Origin: Anaerolineales bacterium UBA4826
GTDB lineage: Bacteria > Chloroflexota > Anaerolineae > UBA4142
Length of the DNA stretch: 16,999 nucleotides
Direction of reading: 5' to 3'
Assembly: GCA_002400365.1 (NCBI GenBank)
Contig: DHFK01000015.1
Location: 39,387-56,385 of the forward strand
Positions 5,831 through 13,673 of the stretch are shown here, in pieces. Each line of letters begins with the position of its first letter. The first letter of the stretch is position 1. The notes under the pieces were generated by a model. The model saw only the letters and a list, made by a program, of their open reading frames with translations, had not been told where the DNA came from and did no database searches. The position numbers and the translations under genes are program-made.

Positions 5831-6721
5831 ATGGCAGAGAAAACGGTTGGAACCTGGGCAGTCAAAGTTGGGCTTGCCCAAATGCTCAAAGGCGGCGTGA
5901 TTATGGACGTGACCAACGCCGAGCAAGCGAAGATCGCGGAAGACGCGGGCGCGTGCGCAGTGATGGCACTCGAGCGCGTGCCGGCGGATATTCGCCGCGA
6001 GGGCGGCGTCGCGCGCATGGCAGACCCGACCAAGATCGTCGAGATCATGGAAGCGGTCACGATCCCGGTGATGGCAAAAGCGCGCATCGGGCATTTCGTC
6101 GAAGCGCAGGTGCTCGAAGCGCTCGGCGTGGATTACATTGACGAAAGCGAAGTGCTGACGCCCGCCGACGAAGAGAACCACATTGACAAGCACAATTTCA
6201 AAGTGCCCTTTGTCTGCGGCTGCCGCAACCTGGGCGAAGCGCTGCGGCGCATCGGCGAAGGCGCGGCGATGATCCGCACGAAAGGCGAAGCCGGCACCGG
6301 TGACGTCGTCGAAGCCGTGCGGCACGCGCGCGCGGTGCTTGGCGAAATTCGCCGCCTCCAGAACATGCGCCCCGACGAATGGATGCGCGTGGCGAAAGAA
6401 ATGGGCGCGCCGTACGAACTCGTGAAAGAGACCGCCGAACTGGGGCGCCTGCCGGTCGTGAACTTTGCGGCGGGCGGCATCGCGACCCCGGCGGACGCCG
6501 CGCTGATGATGCAACTCGGCGTGGACGGCGTGTTCGTCGGCTCCGGCATCTTCAAGTCCGGCGATCCGGCGCGGCGCGCGAAAGCGATCGTCGAAGCGAC
6601 CACGCACTACAACGACCCGGAGATCATCGCCAAGGTTTCGCGCGGGCTGGGCGAGCCGATGGTTGGGCGCGCGGCGCGTGAGATTCCAGAGAAGGAATTG
6701 CTCGCGGTGCGCGGTTGGTAA
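5831..6721 (+). CDS. pdxS: Pyridoxal 5'-phosphate synthase, PdxS subunit
   Basis: PdxS makes PLP (vitamin B6) from ribose 5-phosphate, glyceraldehyde 3-phosphate and ammonia, the last delivered by PdxT. The catalytic residues are present: D26 in GGVIMDVT, K83 in PVMAKARIGHF and K151 in IRTKGEAGTGDV. They match the Bacillus subtilis residues D24, K81 and K149 with a constant offset of two. The start at 5831 follows GAGGAGG by 6 bases and gives the usual 296 aa. An earlier in-frame ATG at 5765 would translate the repeat array and is unlikely. PdxS forms dodecamers decorated with PdxT in the cytoplasm. The gene has its own strong promoter and a structured leader, so post-transcriptional control is possible. 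Confidence 0.97.
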   Translation: MAEKTVGTWAVKVGLAQMLKGGVIMDVTNAEQAKIAEDAGACAVMALERVPADIRREGGVARMADPTKIVEIMEAVTIPVMAKARIGHFVEAQVLEALGVDYIDESEVLTPADEENHIDKHNFKVPFVCGCRNLGEALRRIGEGAAMIRTKGEAGTGDVVEAVRHARAVLGEIRRLQNMRPDEWMRVAKEMGAPYELVKETAELGRLPVVNFAAGGIATPADAALMMQLGVDGVFVGSGIFKSGDPARRAKAIVEATTHYNDPEIIAKVSRGLGEPMVGRAAREIPEKELLAVRGW

Positions 6722-6723
6722 GC

Positions 6724-6779
6724 GGAGATTAGAGATTGGTAATCAGAGATTGGAAATCTCCAATCTCTAATCTCCAATC
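6724..6779 (+). repeat. Heptamer-period palindromic array (AGATT type) between pdxS and pdxT
   Basis: The 56 bases divide into eight heptamers. GGAGATT and AGAGATT units come first and TCCAATC, TCTAATC, TCCAATC units close. The outer 16-bp arms (6724-6739 and 6760-6775) are perfectly complementary. A smaller GAGATT/AATCTC hairpin at 6746-6760 competes with the long one. There is no T-tract, so it looks like an attenuating or RNA-stabilising hairpin rather than a simple terminator. Confidence 0.8.
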
Positions 6780-6805
6780 ACGATTGTCCACGACGGGAAA
6801 TCCAG

Positions 6806-7396
6806 ATGAAGATCGGAGTCCTCGCCCTGCAAGGTGACTTTATCGAACACGTCCAGGTTTTGCGCGCGCTGGGGGCGGATGCCGTCGAGGTGCGCCAGCC
6901 AGACGAGTTGCGCGATCTCGATGGCTTGATCATTCCCGGCGGCGAAAGCACGACGTTCGGCAAACTCGCGATCGAGTACGGCTTGATCGAGCCGATTCGC
7001 GCGCTGTGCAATGCTGGCAAGCCGGTGTGGGGCACGTGCGCGGGAATGATCTTTCTTGCCAAAGACATCGGTCGCCCGCAACCGCTGCTGGGCTTGATGG
7101 ATGTTAAGGTCAAGCGCAACGCGTTCGGTCGCCAGGTGGATAGTTTCGAGATTGATCTCGACGTCTCCGCGCTCGCGACGACCGAGAACGGGCAACCCAA
7201 GCCGTTTCACGCGATTTTCATTCGCGCGCCGCTGATCGAAAGCATCGGCAAAGCGGTGGAGGTCTTGGCTCAGTTAGACGACGGGACGATCGTGGCAGCG
7301 CGGCAAGGCAATTTGCTGGCGACGTCATTCCACCCGGAGTTGACGCAGGATACGCGATTCCATCGGTATTTTTTAGAGCGAGTGGGGAAGCGTTAG
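6806..7396 (+). CDS. pdxT: Pyridoxal 5'-phosphate synthase, glutaminase subunit PdxT
   Basis: PdxT hydrolyses glutamine and channels the ammonia to PdxS. It is a class I glutamine amidotransferase of 196 aa, the normal length. The GGESTTFGKL motif lies at residues 45-54. The nucleophile is C78 in VWGTCAGMIFLA, and the other triad residues are H176 and E178 in SFHPELTQD. The ribosome-binding site is weak (GGGAAA). The pdxST order and a gap of 84 bases indicate one operon, with a hairpin array in between that could set the ratio of the two subunits. Confidence 0.96.
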   Translation: MKIGVLALQGDFIEHVQVLRALGADAVEVRQPDELRDLDGLIIPGGESTTFGKLAIEYGLIEPIRALCNAGKPVWGTCAGMIFLAKDIGRPQPLLGLMDVKVKRNAFGRQVDSFEIDLDVSALATTENGQPKPFHAIFIRAPLIESIGKAVEVLAQLDDGTIVAARQGNLLATSFHPELTQDTRFHRYFLERVGKR

Positions 7397-7400
7397 CGCC

Positions 7401-7631
7401 ATGCCACCTGTTTCACACCCATTCAAGAAAGGCGCACTGGTCATCTTGATGAACTATGTCGACCATGCTCCGCCACACGTTCACGTCAAATACCAGGGAG
7501 ACGTGCGGAGCTACCGCATCGAGATCAAAACCAGAACTTGGATGAGGTCTGGTTTAGACTCGCCGTCCGCCTTGAAGAGGTTGGTGGAAGTATGGGTGGA
7601 AGCGCACGAGGCGGAGTTGCTTGAGCAATGA
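7401..7631 (+). CDS. DUF4160 domain protein
   Basis: This 76-aa protein carries the DUF4160 pattern: a short strand ending in MNYVDHAPPHVHVKY (residues 17-31), with the family's D-H-x-P-P-H-x-H motif, and a C-terminal helix LVEVWVEAHEAELLEQ. The clustered histidines could bind metal, but no activity is known. The gene starts 4 bases after pdxT. Its TGA stop overlaps the ATG of the DUF2442 gene (ATGA), so the two are translated together. DUF4160 and DUF2442 genes are often neighbours, and a toxin-antitoxin role has been suspected but is not established here. Confidence 0.8.
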   Translation: MPPVSHPFKKGALVILMNYVDHAPPHVHVKYQGDVRSYRIEIKTRTWMRSGLDSPSALKRLVEVWVEAHEAELLEQ

Positions 7632-8068
7632 GACAACGCGCGGAACAACCGACCCGTTTCAATCGTGGGGTAGATATGAAGTGGCAAGAATGGGCGACCA
7701 TAGCCGATAATCCTAGTTTCTGGCAAGGGCGCCACGAGAAAGGACTTCTCAAGGCAGAATATATCGCCGCCTACAAGTTGCGTCTATGGTTTGAGGACGA
7801 CTTCGATGTTTCGATTTACGAGCTGGACTTGTTCCCCATGGTAGTGGATGAGAATCCGGGGGGCGTATTTGAGGCGTTGAAAAAGCCGGAGCGATTTCGA
7901 TTCGTTCGCGGAGATTATGCCCTGATATGGCCCAATCCAGAGACAGGCGAATACGATGAACACGCGATAGATATCGCGCCTGAGTGTGTGCGATTCTTTT
8001 GCGAAAAATATGGCAAAGCGCTGAAGGTAGCTACAAAGCGTAAAACAGTACAGGCTGCAGGTATATAG
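7628..8068 (+). CDS. DUF2442 domain protein
   Basis: This 146-aa protein contains a DUF2442-like domain at about residues 45-120: a strand with KLRLWFEDDFDVSIYELDL, then FEALKKPERFRFVRGDYALIWPN and a closing IDIAPE segment. DUF2442 domains are small, possibly nucleic-acid-binding modules of unknown function. The ATG overlaps the stop of the DUF4160 gene by four bases. M17 is an alternative start. The stretch is visibly less GC-rich than its neighbours and uses A/T-ending codons more often, which suggests that the pair was acquired. No antitoxin repressor or toxin active site can be named from the sequence. Confidence 0.75.
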   Translation: MRQRAEQPTRFNRGVDMKWQEWATIADNPSFWQGRHEKGLLKAEYIAAYKLRLWFEDDFDVSIYELDLFPMVVDENPGGVFEALKKPERFRFVRGDYALIWPNPETGEYDEHAIDIAPECVRFFCEKYGKALKVATKRKTVQAAGI

Positions 8069-8091
8069 TCATGGGCAATTCTTGATGAAAA

Positions 8092-8925
8092 ATGCTCGCC
8101 TACCTCGACTCCCGCTTCCTCCCCAAAGAAGAAATCCGCATCTCGCCGGACGACCGCGGCTTTTTGCTCGGCGATGGCGTCTATGAAGTTATTCGCTCGT
8201 ACAGCGGCAGATTGTTCAAAGCCGAGGAACACTTTCAGCGGCTGGAGCGCAGTCTGCGCGAACTCAAAATCACCGGCGTCGCTGTCGCGAAGCTTCAGGA
8301 CATTGCCGCGTCACTGCTAGAGCGCAACGACCTGCGCGGCGACGCGACGGTCTACATCCAGGTGACGCGCGGCGCGGCTCCGCGCAGACACTCTTTCCCG
8401 GACACAGACACCCCTCCCACAGTCTATCTTACCGCGTCGGCGCTGCAACCACCCACGCAGAAAATCGAAAATGGAGTCAAGGTCATTCTGGTGCCGGACA
8501 TTCGCTGGGCGCGGTGTGATATAAAGTCAGTGGCGCTGCTGCCGAACATCCTCGCCAGCCAGCAGGCAAAAGAGCGCGGCGCGGAGGAAGCCATCTTCGT
8601 CCGCGCTGGGACGGTCACCGAAGGATCGCACAGCAACTTTTGTGCCGTCTTTGATGGAGAACTCGTCACTCATCCCAAGACGAATCACATTCTTGCCGGC
8701 ATAACTCGGGATGTCGTGTTGGAACTTTGCCGCGCGTTGGGAATCCGAGTTAGAGAATTTCCGGTTTTTGAAAATGAATTGGCGGGCGCTAATGAACTCT
8801 TGATTCTGAGCACGACCAACGAGGTAATGCCTGTAGTCCAAGTGAACGATTGGAAAGTGGGCGATGGAAAACCCGGTCCGATCGCCATGAAATTGCAAAG
8901 GGCATTTCGCGAGTTGACGCGCTGA
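8092..8925 (+). CDS. dat: D-amino-acid (D-alanine) transaminase
   Basis: This is a fold-type IV PLP enzyme of 277 aa that interconverts D-alanine and D-glutamate with their keto acids, supplying D-amino acids for peptidoglycan. The residue numbering matches the characterised thermophilic Bacillus enzyme: Y31 in GDGVYEVI, R98 and H100 in the carboxylate trap RGAAPRRH, the Schiff-base lysine K145 in CDIKSVALLPN, E177 in VTEGSHSNF, and L201 and T205 in HILAGITRD. This argues for D-specific activity rather than a branched-chain aminotransferase. The ribosome-binding site is weak. It lies downstream of the PLP synthase genes, and the DUF4160/DUF2442 pair may have split a pdxS-pdxT-dat group. Confidence 0.93.
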   Translation: MLAYLDSRFLPKEEIRISPDDRGFLLGDGVYEVIRSYSGRLFKAEEHFQRLERSLRELKITGVAVAKLQDIAASLLERNDLRGDATVYIQVTRGAAPRRHSFPDTDTPPTVYLTASALQPPTQKIENGVKVILVPDIRWARCDIKSVALLPNILASQQAKERGAEEAIFVRAGTVTEGSHSNFCAVFDGELVTHPKTNHILAGITRDVVLELCRALGIRVREFPVFENELAGANELLILSTTNEVMPVVQVNDWKVGDGKPGPIAMKLQRAFRELTR

Positions 8926-8948
8926 GGCATGTTGTTTCTAACGGATTC

Positions 8949-8976
8949 TTTACTCTCACCCCCCCTTTCTTATACT
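8949..8976 (+). promoter_or_regulatory. Possible promoter for the suf cluster
   Basis: TTTACT (8949-8954), 16 bases and TATACT (8971-8976) give a moderate sigma-70 match in the 111-base gap before sufC. A TAGAAT at 8995-9000 is an alternative -10 without a good -35. I found no clear operator for an IscR or SufR type regulator. Confidence 0.35.
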
Positions 8977-9036
8977 GCCTTAAGAGTAGGCACCTAGAAT
9001 GTTAAAAGGCAAATTCACGAAGGAGCATCGCACCTT

Positions 9037-9816
9037 ATGTCGGACGAACTCGTCATCAGAAATCTACACGTCCAAGTCGAAGGCAAAGAGATTCTCAACG
9101 GCATTGACCTGACCATTCGCAAAGGCGAAATCCATGCGATCATGGGACCGAACGGTTCCGGCAAGTCCACGCTCGCCAACACTCTCGCCGGGCACCCCAA
9201 GTATCAAATCACCAAAGGCGACATTCTCTACAAGGGTGAAAGCATTTTGGAATGGGGCGCAGACGTCCGCGCCCAAAAAGGCATCTTCCTCGCGTTCCAG
9301 TACCCGATGGCGATCCCGGGCGTGACCGTCGCGAATTTTCTGCGCACCGCGCTCAACGCTCGGCGCAAAGCGACCGGGTCGAATGGCAGTTCGAAAGCGA
9401 TCAGCATTCCCGAGTTCCGCAAATTGATGCTGCAGAAAATGCAACTGTTGAAACTCGATCAGTCCTTCGCGACGCGCTATCTCAACGATGGCTTTAGTGG
9501 GGGCGAGAAAAAGCGCGTCGAGATCTTGCAGATGGCAGTTTTGAATCCCGAATTCGCCGTGCTCGACGAGACCGACTCGGGCCTCGACATTGACGCGCTG
9601 CGCATCGTCTCGGAAGGCGTGAACGCGCTCGCGGGTCCGAACCTCGGCGTCCTGTTGATTACGCACTATCAGCGTATCTTGAACTACATCAAGCCGCAGT
9701 TCATTCACGTGATGGTGGGCGGCAGACTCGCTCTCTCCGGCGGTCCAGAACTCGCGCTGCAACTCGAGGAAAAGGGGTACGATTGGGTCAAGGAGAATGG
9801 TCACGTCGTCAAATAG
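9037..9816 (+). CDS. sufC: Fe-S cluster assembly ATPase SufC
   Basis: SufC is the cytoplasmic ABC-type ATPase of the SufBCD scaffold; it drives the conformational change that lets a cluster form at the SufB-SufD interface. Walker A is GPNGSGKS (37-44), the Q-loop Q88, the signature FSGGEKKR (153-160), Walker B AVLDE (174-178) followed by the SufC-specific TDSGLDIDAL, and the switch histidine H210. The length of 259 aa is normal. An AGGAG ribosome-binding site precedes the start. It opens the long plus-strand iron-sulfur cluster. Its TAG stop is the first TAG of the repeat array in front of sufB. Confidence 0.97.
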   Translation: MSDELVIRNLHVQVEGKEILNGIDLTIRKGEIHAIMGPNGSGKSTLANTLAGHPKYQITKGDILYKGESILEWGADVRAQKGIFLAFQYPMAIPGVTVANFLRTALNARRKATGSNGSSKAISIPEFRKLMLQKMQLLKLDQSFATRYLNDGFSGGEKKRVEILQMAVLNPEFAVLDETDSGLDIDALRIVSEGVNALAGPNLGVLLITHYQRILNYIKPQFIHVMVGGRLALSGGPELALQLEEKGYDWVKENGHVVK

Positions 9817-9878
9817 TCACGTGGTCGAATAGTCGCAAACTGGCTATCTGACTATTCGAATACCAGACCATCCGACCA
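9814..9878 (+). repeat. Octamer-period palindromic array (TAGTC type) between sufC and sufB
   Basis: TAGTC at 9814, TGGTC at 9822 and TAGTC at 9830 are 8 bases apart. The reverse half has GACTA at 9850, GAATA at 9858, and GACCA at 9866 and 9874, again 8 apart. TCGAATAGTC (9825-9834) pairs perfectly with GACTATTCGA (9850-9859) around a 15-base loop. The sufC stop codon is the first three bases of the array. It ends 5 bases before the AGGAGG Shine-Dalgarno sequence of sufB (9884-9889). Confidence 0.82.
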
Positions 9879-9894
9879 GGAGCAGGAGGCACGC

Positions 9895-11319
9895 ATGACA
9901 GATACGAACAAGACAACGTTCGACATCGGGGCATCGAGTTCAGTTTACAGAGAGAAATACGGATTCTACGATCCGGAGAAATACGTCTTCAAAGCGAAAA
10001 AAGGGCTAAGCCGCGAGATCGTCGAAGAGATTTCGTGGATGAAGAACGAGCCGAACTGGATGCGGCAGTACCGTCTGCGCGCGTTGGAAACGTTCTACAA
10101 GAAACCAATGCCGCAGTGGGGCGGCAACCTCAACGAGATTGACTTTGACGACATCTACTACTTTTTGCGCGCAACCGACAAAGCCGAACGTTCGTGGGAC
10201 GAAGTGCCGAGTGACATCAAAAAGACTTTTGATCGCCTCGGCATCCCGGAAGCCGAAAAGAAATTCCTCGCCGGCGTGGGCGCGCAGTATGAAAGTGAAG
10301 TCGTCTACCACAACATCCAGGAATCGCTGAAGAAGCAAGGCGTGATCTTCCTCGGCATGGATCAGGGTCTCGCCGAACATCCCGACATCGTCAAAAAGTA
10401 TTTCGGCACGGTGATTCCGTCCGCCGACAACAAATTCGCCGCCTTGAACACGGCGGTCTGGTCGGGCGGATCGTTCATCTACGTCCCGCCGGGAGTCCAC
10501 GTGGACATGCCGCTGCAGGCGTACTTTCGTATCAACGCGCGGAGCATGGGGCAGTTCGAGCGTACGCTGATTATCGCGGACGAAGGCTCGTACGTGCACT
10601 ATGTGGAGGGGTGCACCGCACCTACCTACTCGGAAGATTCGCTGCACAGCGCGGTCGTCGAGATCCTCGTCCACAAGGGCGCGCGCGTGCGCTATACCAC
10701 GATCCAAAACTGGTCGTCGAATGTCTATAATCTCGTGACCAAGCGCGCGGTCGCGCGCGAAGACGCGACGATGGAATGGGTGGATTGCAATCTCGGAAGT
10801 AAGCTCACAATGAAGTACCCGTCTGTCTACATGATGGGCAAAGGCGCGCACGGCGAAATTCTCTCGGTCGCGTTCGCCGGCAAGGGTCAGCACCAGGACG
10901 CCGGCGGCAAGGTCGTGCACGGCGCGCCGTATACATCGTCCGTGATTTCCAGTAAATCCATTTCGAAGGATGGCGGGCGCACGTCATACCGCGGCTTGCT
11001 AAAAGTCTATGCCGGCGCGGAAGGCGTCAAGTCGAACGTGCGCTGCGACGCGCTCTTGCTCGACGAGACCTCGCGCTCGGACACGTACCCGTACATCGAA
11101 GTGGACGAGGACAACGTGACGATCGGTCACGAAGCCAGCGTTTCGAAAATCGGCGAAGAGCAACTTTTCTACCTGATGTCGCGCGGGTTGAGCGAAGCCG
11201 AAGCTTCGACCATGATCGTTGCGGGATTCATCGAGCCAGTTGTTAAAGAACTGCCAATGGAATTTGCGGTTGAGCTTAACAGATTGATCGCACTCCAGAT
11301 GGAAGGATCAGTTGGATAA
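9895..11319 (+). CDS. sufB: Fe-S cluster assembly protein SufB
   Basis: SufB is the core scaffold subunit that accepts sulfur and builds the cluster with SufD and SufC. It has 474 aa, mostly the right-handed beta-helix core. C384 in NVRCDALLLDETSRSD and E413 in GHEASVSKIG correspond by spacing to the functional E. coli residues C405 and E434, and C240 in VEGCTAP to C254. The N-terminal CxxCxxxC motif seen in some SufB proteins is absent. AGGAGG lies 5 bases before the ATG. The gene is separated from sufC by a hairpin array and from sufD by another hairpin, so expression may be tuned between subunits that share one complex. Confidence 0.97.
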   Translation: MTDTNKTTFDIGASSSVYREKYGFYDPEKYVFKAKKGLSREIVEEISWMKNEPNWMRQYRLRALETFYKKPMPQWGGNLNEIDFDDIYYFLRATDKAERSWDEVPSDIKKTFDRLGIPEAEKKFLAGVGAQYESEVVYHNIQESLKKQGVIFLGMDQGLAEHPDIVKKYFGTVIPSADNKFAALNTAVWSGGSFIYVPPGVHVDMPLQAYFRINARSMGQFERTLIIADEGSYVHYVEGCTAPTYSEDSLHSAVVEILVHKGARVRYTTIQNWSSNVYNLVTKRAVAREDATMEWVDCNLGSKLTMKYPSVYMMGKGAHGEILSVAFAGKGQHQDAGGKVVHGAPYTSSVISSKSISKDGGRTSYRGLLKVYAGAEGVKSNVRCDALLLDETSRSDTYPYIEVDEDNVTIGHEASVSKIGEEQLFYLMSRGLSEAEASTMIVAGFIEPVVKELPMEFAVELNRLIALQMEGSVG

Positions 11320-11322
11320 TTT

Positions 11323-11350
11323 GTAGGGCAAGTTTCCAAACTTGCCCTAC
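11323..11350 (+). repeat. Hairpin between sufB and sufD (AGGRCAAGTT family, copy 1)
   Basis: A perfect 13-bp inverted repeat (11323-11335 with 11338-11350) leaves only two central bases. No T-tract follows, so it is not a standard terminator. The core AGGGCAAGTTT is the partner of the hairpin after sufD at 12789, differing only by paired changes and in the loop. Confidence 0.8.
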
Positions 11351-11374
11351 GCAATATTTGGAGGACGAACGTAC

Positions 11375-12790
11375 GTGGCAAACAACGCAGCAACCTTGGA
11401 ACTAGAAACTGGCTTTTCAAAAAACGCGATTGACGCTTTATCTCAATTGAAAAACGAGCCGGACTGGGTGCACGCGCGGCGGCTGGAGGCGTGGCATTTG
11501 TACGAGGAGACGCCGCTGCCCGCGCCGAACGATGAATTGTGGCGGCGCACGTCGCTTGCCGATTTGAAACTCGACGCAGCGATTGCATTTGTGCCGGCAA
11601 TGAACGGGACAACCCCATCCTTACCGGAGAAATTCCAGCAGATCGCGAACGATGCGAACGCGGGCGGCGTGCTCGTGCAGTACAACTCGACCGGCGCGTA
11701 CGCGCGGCTCGCCGATCAACCAAGCAAGCGCGGTGTGATCTTTTGCGATCTCGACGCCGCGATTCGCGAGCATCCCGATCTGGTCAAGCCATATTTCATG
11801 ACCCAAGCGGTCACGTACAGCGAGAATCGCTACGCCAGCGCCAAGCCGTCAACCACCAAAAGCGGCAAACATGAGGGCGGCGGTTACGGCAACACCATCG
11901 GCGACATGAAATTTGCCGCGCTGCACGGCGCGTTCTTCAGCGGCGGGACTTTTCTCTACGTCCCGCGCGGCGTCGTTATTGATCTACCATTGCAGTCGCT
12001 TACATATTTCGATGCGCCCAACCTCGCGATGTTCACCCACACCTTAATCGTCGTCGAAGAAGGCGCGGCGGTCACGTTGATCGAAAACTATGCGTCGAAA
12101 GAGAACCAAGCGCAACGCTTTTCCAACGGCGCGGTCGAACTGATCTTAAAGCCAGGCGCGAGTCTGCGCTATTTCCACCTGCAAGATCTTGCGCGCAACG
12201 TTTGGCATTTTACGTCGCAGACGGCGCTGATGGACAAGGACGCGTCGTTGACTTGGCTGACCGGCACGCTGGGCAGCGCGGTGACCAAAGCCTTCCTGGA
12301 CTGTAAACTGCAAGGCGCTGGCGCGAATGCCGCTTTGCTCGGCTTTTTCTTCGGCGATGGCAAACAACACTTTGACCAACACACTTTCCAGAACCACATC
12401 GCCGGGCACGCGACGAGCGACCTGCTCTACAAGGGCGCGCTCAAGGACAATGCGTACTCGGTATTTCGCGGCTTGATCCGCGTGAATCCGGACGCGCAGC
12501 GTTCGGACGCGTACCAGGCAAATCGCAATATCCTGCTGAGCCAGCACGCGCACGCGGACTCGATTCCCGAACTGGAGATCGAAGCGAACGACGTGCGTTG
12601 CACGCACGGCGCGACCGTCGGACCGATCGATCCCGAGCAAATGTTTTATCTGATGGCGCGCGGCATTCCAAAGGTCGCAGCCGAGAGATTGATCGTCGAA
12701 GGTTTCTTCGACCCGTTGATGCAGAAGATTCCGCTCGAATCTATCCGCGAAGAGTTGACGCAAGCGATTCAAACGAAAATCGGCATGTAG
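11375..12790 (+). CDS. sufD: Fe-S cluster assembly protein SufD
   Basis: SufD is the SufB paralogue that pairs with it in the SufBC2D complex. I prefer a GTG start at 11375, 10 bases after GGAGG at 11360-11364, giving 471 aa. The upstream in-frame ATG at 11342 lies inside the hairpin. The C-terminal core motifs are present: YKGALKDNAYSVFRGLIRV, then CTHGATVGPIDPEQMFYLMARGI, in which H411 corresponds to the E. coli SufD residue H360 needed for cluster formation. The protein is longer than the roughly 420-aa E. coli form. A low-complexity insert around residues 155-175 (SAKPSTTKSGKHEGGG) accounts for part of the excess. The NEPDWVHARRLEAW start resembles the SufB N-terminus. Confidence 0.95.
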   Translation: MANNAATLELETGFSKNAIDALSQLKNEPDWVHARRLEAWHLYEETPLPAPNDELWRRTSLADLKLDAAIAFVPAMNGTTPSLPEKFQQIANDANAGGVLVQYNSTGAYARLADQPSKRGVIFCDLDAAIREHPDLVKPYFMTQAVTYSENRYASAKPSTTKSGKHEGGGYGNTIGDMKFAALHGAFFSGGTFLYVPRGVVIDLPLQSLTYFDAPNLAMFTHTLIVVEEGAAVTLIENYASKENQAQRFSNGAVELILKPGASLRYFHLQDLARNVWHFTSQTALMDKDASLTWLTGTLGSAVTKAFLDCKLQGAGANAALLGFFFGDGKQHFDQHTFQNHIAGHATSDLLYKGALKDNAYSVFRGLIRVNPDAQRSDAYQANRNILLSQHAHADSIPELEIEANDVRCTHGATVGPIDPEQMFYLMARGIPKVAAERLIVEGFFDPLMQKIPLESIREELTQAIQTKIGM

Positions 12791-12813
12791 GACAAGTTCG
12801 CAGAACTTGTCCT
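12789..12813 (+). repeat. Hairpin after sufD (AGGRCAAGTT family, copy 2)
   Basis: AGGACAAGTTC (12789-12799) pairs perfectly with GAACTTGTCCT (12803-12813) around GCA. Its first two bases are the end of the sufD TAG stop. It has the same arm length as the core of the hairpin in front of sufD and lacks a T-tract, so read-through into the rhodanese gene is expected. Confidence 0.8.
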
Positions 12814-12828
12814 GCGAAAGGATCTGCC

Positions 12829-13671
12829 ATGACACAATACGCACATCCTCAAGTGCTGGTCGAGACCGAATGGGTCGCCCAGCACTTGAACGATAAGAAC
12901 CTCCGCATCGTGGAATCAGACGAAGACATTCTGCTGTACGACGTCGGTCACGTTCCCGGCGCGGTGAAAATAGATTGGCACGTGGATCTGCAGGACCAAG
13001 TCGTGCGCGATTACATCAACCAGCGCGGCTTTGAAATATTGCTCTCCAGCCGCGGCATCGCGAACGACGCAACTGTCGTCTTTTACGGCGACAAGAACAA
13101 CTGGTGGGCATGCTACGCCTTCTGGGTGTTCAAACTGTTCGGGCATGAGAAATGCTTGATTATGAACGGCGGACGCCAAAAGTGGATCGCCGAAAATCGT
13201 CCGTTGTCCAAAGACGCGCCCAACTATCCCTCCACCAAGTACGTCGCCCAAGCGCGCGACGACAACAAGATTCGCGCGTTCCGCGATCAGGTGATGAAGC
13301 ACGTTGCCGGCGGCAATCCGCTGGTGGATGTGCGCTCGCCGCAGGAATTCTCCGGCGAATTGCTGCACATGCCGGGCTATCCGCAGGAAGGCGCGCTGCG
13401 CGGCGGACACATCCCGGGCGCGAAAAATATCCCCTGGGCAAAAGCCGTGCGCGAAGACGGGACGTTCAAATCGGCGGATGAATTGAAAGCGCTGTACGAG
13501 CCGCAAGGTATCACCCAAGACAATGACGTGATCGCGTACTGCCGCATCGGCGAGCGGTCGAGCCACACGTGGTTCGTGCTGACGTACCTGCTCGGCTATC
13601 CAAAGGTTCGCAATTACGACGGCTCGTGGACCGAGTGGGGCAACCTGGTCGGCGCGCCGATCGAAAAGTAG
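12829..13671 (+). CDS. Tandem-domain sulfurtransferase (thiosulfate sulfurtransferase/rhodanese)
   Basis: The protein has two rhodanese domains in 280 aa. The first (about 8-130) lacks the catalytic cysteine at the expected loop. The second (about 155-278) carries it as C238 in CRIGERSSHTWF, the CRxGxRS loop seen in thiosulfate sulfurtransferases such as actinobacterial CysA. It should move sulfane sulfur from thiosulfate or a persulfide to an acceptor. The start at 12829 follows AAAGGA; a longer in-frame version would overlap sufD and is unlikely. It sits between sufD and a U-type scaffold with a 2-base gap to the latter. This suggests a second sulfur source for cluster assembly or a protein that handles surplus persulfide, which is inference. 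Confidence 0.88.
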   Translation: MTQYAHPQVLVETEWVAQHLNDKNLRIVESDEDILLYDVGHVPGAVKIDWHVDLQDQVVRDYINQRGFEILLSSRGIANDATVVFYGDKNNWWACYAFWVFKLFGHEKCLIMNGGRQKWIAENRPLSKDAPNYPSTKYVAQARDDNKIRAFRDQVMKHVAGGNPLVDVRSPQEFSGELLHMPGYPQEGALRGGHIPGAKNIPWAKAVREDGTFKSADELKALYEPQGITQDNDVIAYCRIGERSSHTWFVLTYLLGYPKVRNYDGSWTEWGNLVGAPIEK

Positions 13672-13673
13672 AG

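Noticed and set aside
8977..9036. An IscR or SufR operator before sufC
   Set aside because: Only weak dyads such as CTTAAG are visible, and none matches a known SufR or IscR consensus; no regulator gene is nearby.
10006..10920. 304-aa open frame on the minus strand inside sufB
   Set aside because: It is a shadow of the SufB coding frame and rich in His/Arg/Val from reversed codons, with no motif.
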